Below are positions 63,939 through 64,000 of a stretch of DNA of 64,000 nucleotides, in pieces (the first letter of the stretch is position 1; each line of letters opens with the position of its first letter). A program made the position numbers and the translations under genes. The DNA is from Levilactobacillus spicheri DSM 15429. Its GTDB lineage: Bacteria > Bacillota > Bacilli > Lactobacillales > Lactobacillaceae. The DNA lies in NCBI RefSeq assembly GCF_001435095.1, contig NZ_AZFC01000016.1, positions 1 to 64,000 on the forward strand, written 5' to 3'. The notes below the pieces were generated by a model. The model worked only from the letters and a program-made list of their open reading frames with translations, ran no database searches and was not told the origin of the DNA.

Positions 63939-64000
63939 GTGTATCCTCCTAAAATGATTCTTCCTATTGTACCACGTTTTCCGCTGGACACACGGACGGA

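Overview
The window looks like chromosome of a high-GC, heterofermentative member of the Lactobacillaceae, most like Levilactobacillus and relatives; the species is not fixed by what I can see. The pointers are a phosphoketolase, a menaquinone/cytochrome bd locus (menA, a polyprenyl synthase, cydABCD), MucBP and DUF5776-type surface proteins, an LPQTN sortase substrate, the pcrA-ligA-camS-gatCAB-dagK-rlmD gene order of lactobacilli, and a type I-E CRISPR repeat. Most genes are GC-rich (by eye mid to upper 50s per cent). Promoters, a few accessory genes and the highly expressed phosphoketolase are visibly AT-richer.

Layout. 0.1-7.8 kb: a redox block (CMD-like protein, cupin, SDR, flavodoxin-like protein, LysR regulator, a glutamate-cysteine-ligase-like protein, two aldo/keto reductases, a divergent LysR). 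7.9-14.9 kb: a secreted amidase with a cell-surface repeat tail, a TetR/NAD(P)-reductase pair, a solitary HicB, and small genes. 15.2-28 kb: housekeeping block read leftward, pcrA-ligA-camS-gatC-gatA-gatB-dagK-rlmD. 28-30 kb: xpt and a PurK-like ATP-grasp protein. 30-39.7 kb: respiration locus (menA diverging from a polyprenyl synthase; cydDC; cydAB) interrupted by a lone rfbB-type gene. 40-46.8 kb: accessory and surface region with a secreted phosphatase-like protein that lacks its catalytic Cys and Arg, an orphan type I-E CRISPR array, a DUF2252 protein and a MucBP/DUF5776 protein. 46.9-51.8 kb: phosphoketolase, a GntR/UTRA regulator and an alcohol dehydrogenase with a cre site. 51.9-53.4 kb: an AT-rich two-gene cassette, a Panacea (DUF4065) protein followed by a coiled-coil four-helix membrane protein, beside divergent tRNA-Gln(CTG) and tRNA-Glu(CTC). 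54-64 kb: YfhO-family protein, LPQTN adhesin, pgi, GRP-type sugar transporter, RlmI-like methyltransferase.

How the parts fit. The carbon genes (phosphoketolase, pgi, sugar transporter, alcohol dehydrogenase) carry visible catabolite or GntR-type operator motifs. The bd oxidase genes, their CydDC exporter and the two quinone genes form one functional locus, probably dependent on outside heme and perhaps on an outside quinone precursor. GatCAB and a tRNA-Gln with the U1-A72 pair that GatB reads are both here. The most promising novel item is the Panacea/coiled-coil-membrane pair, which has the layout of a toxin-antitoxin or defence module. A second theme is apparent pseudoenzymes: phosphatase, GCL-like and PurK-like proteins have all lost residues their families need.
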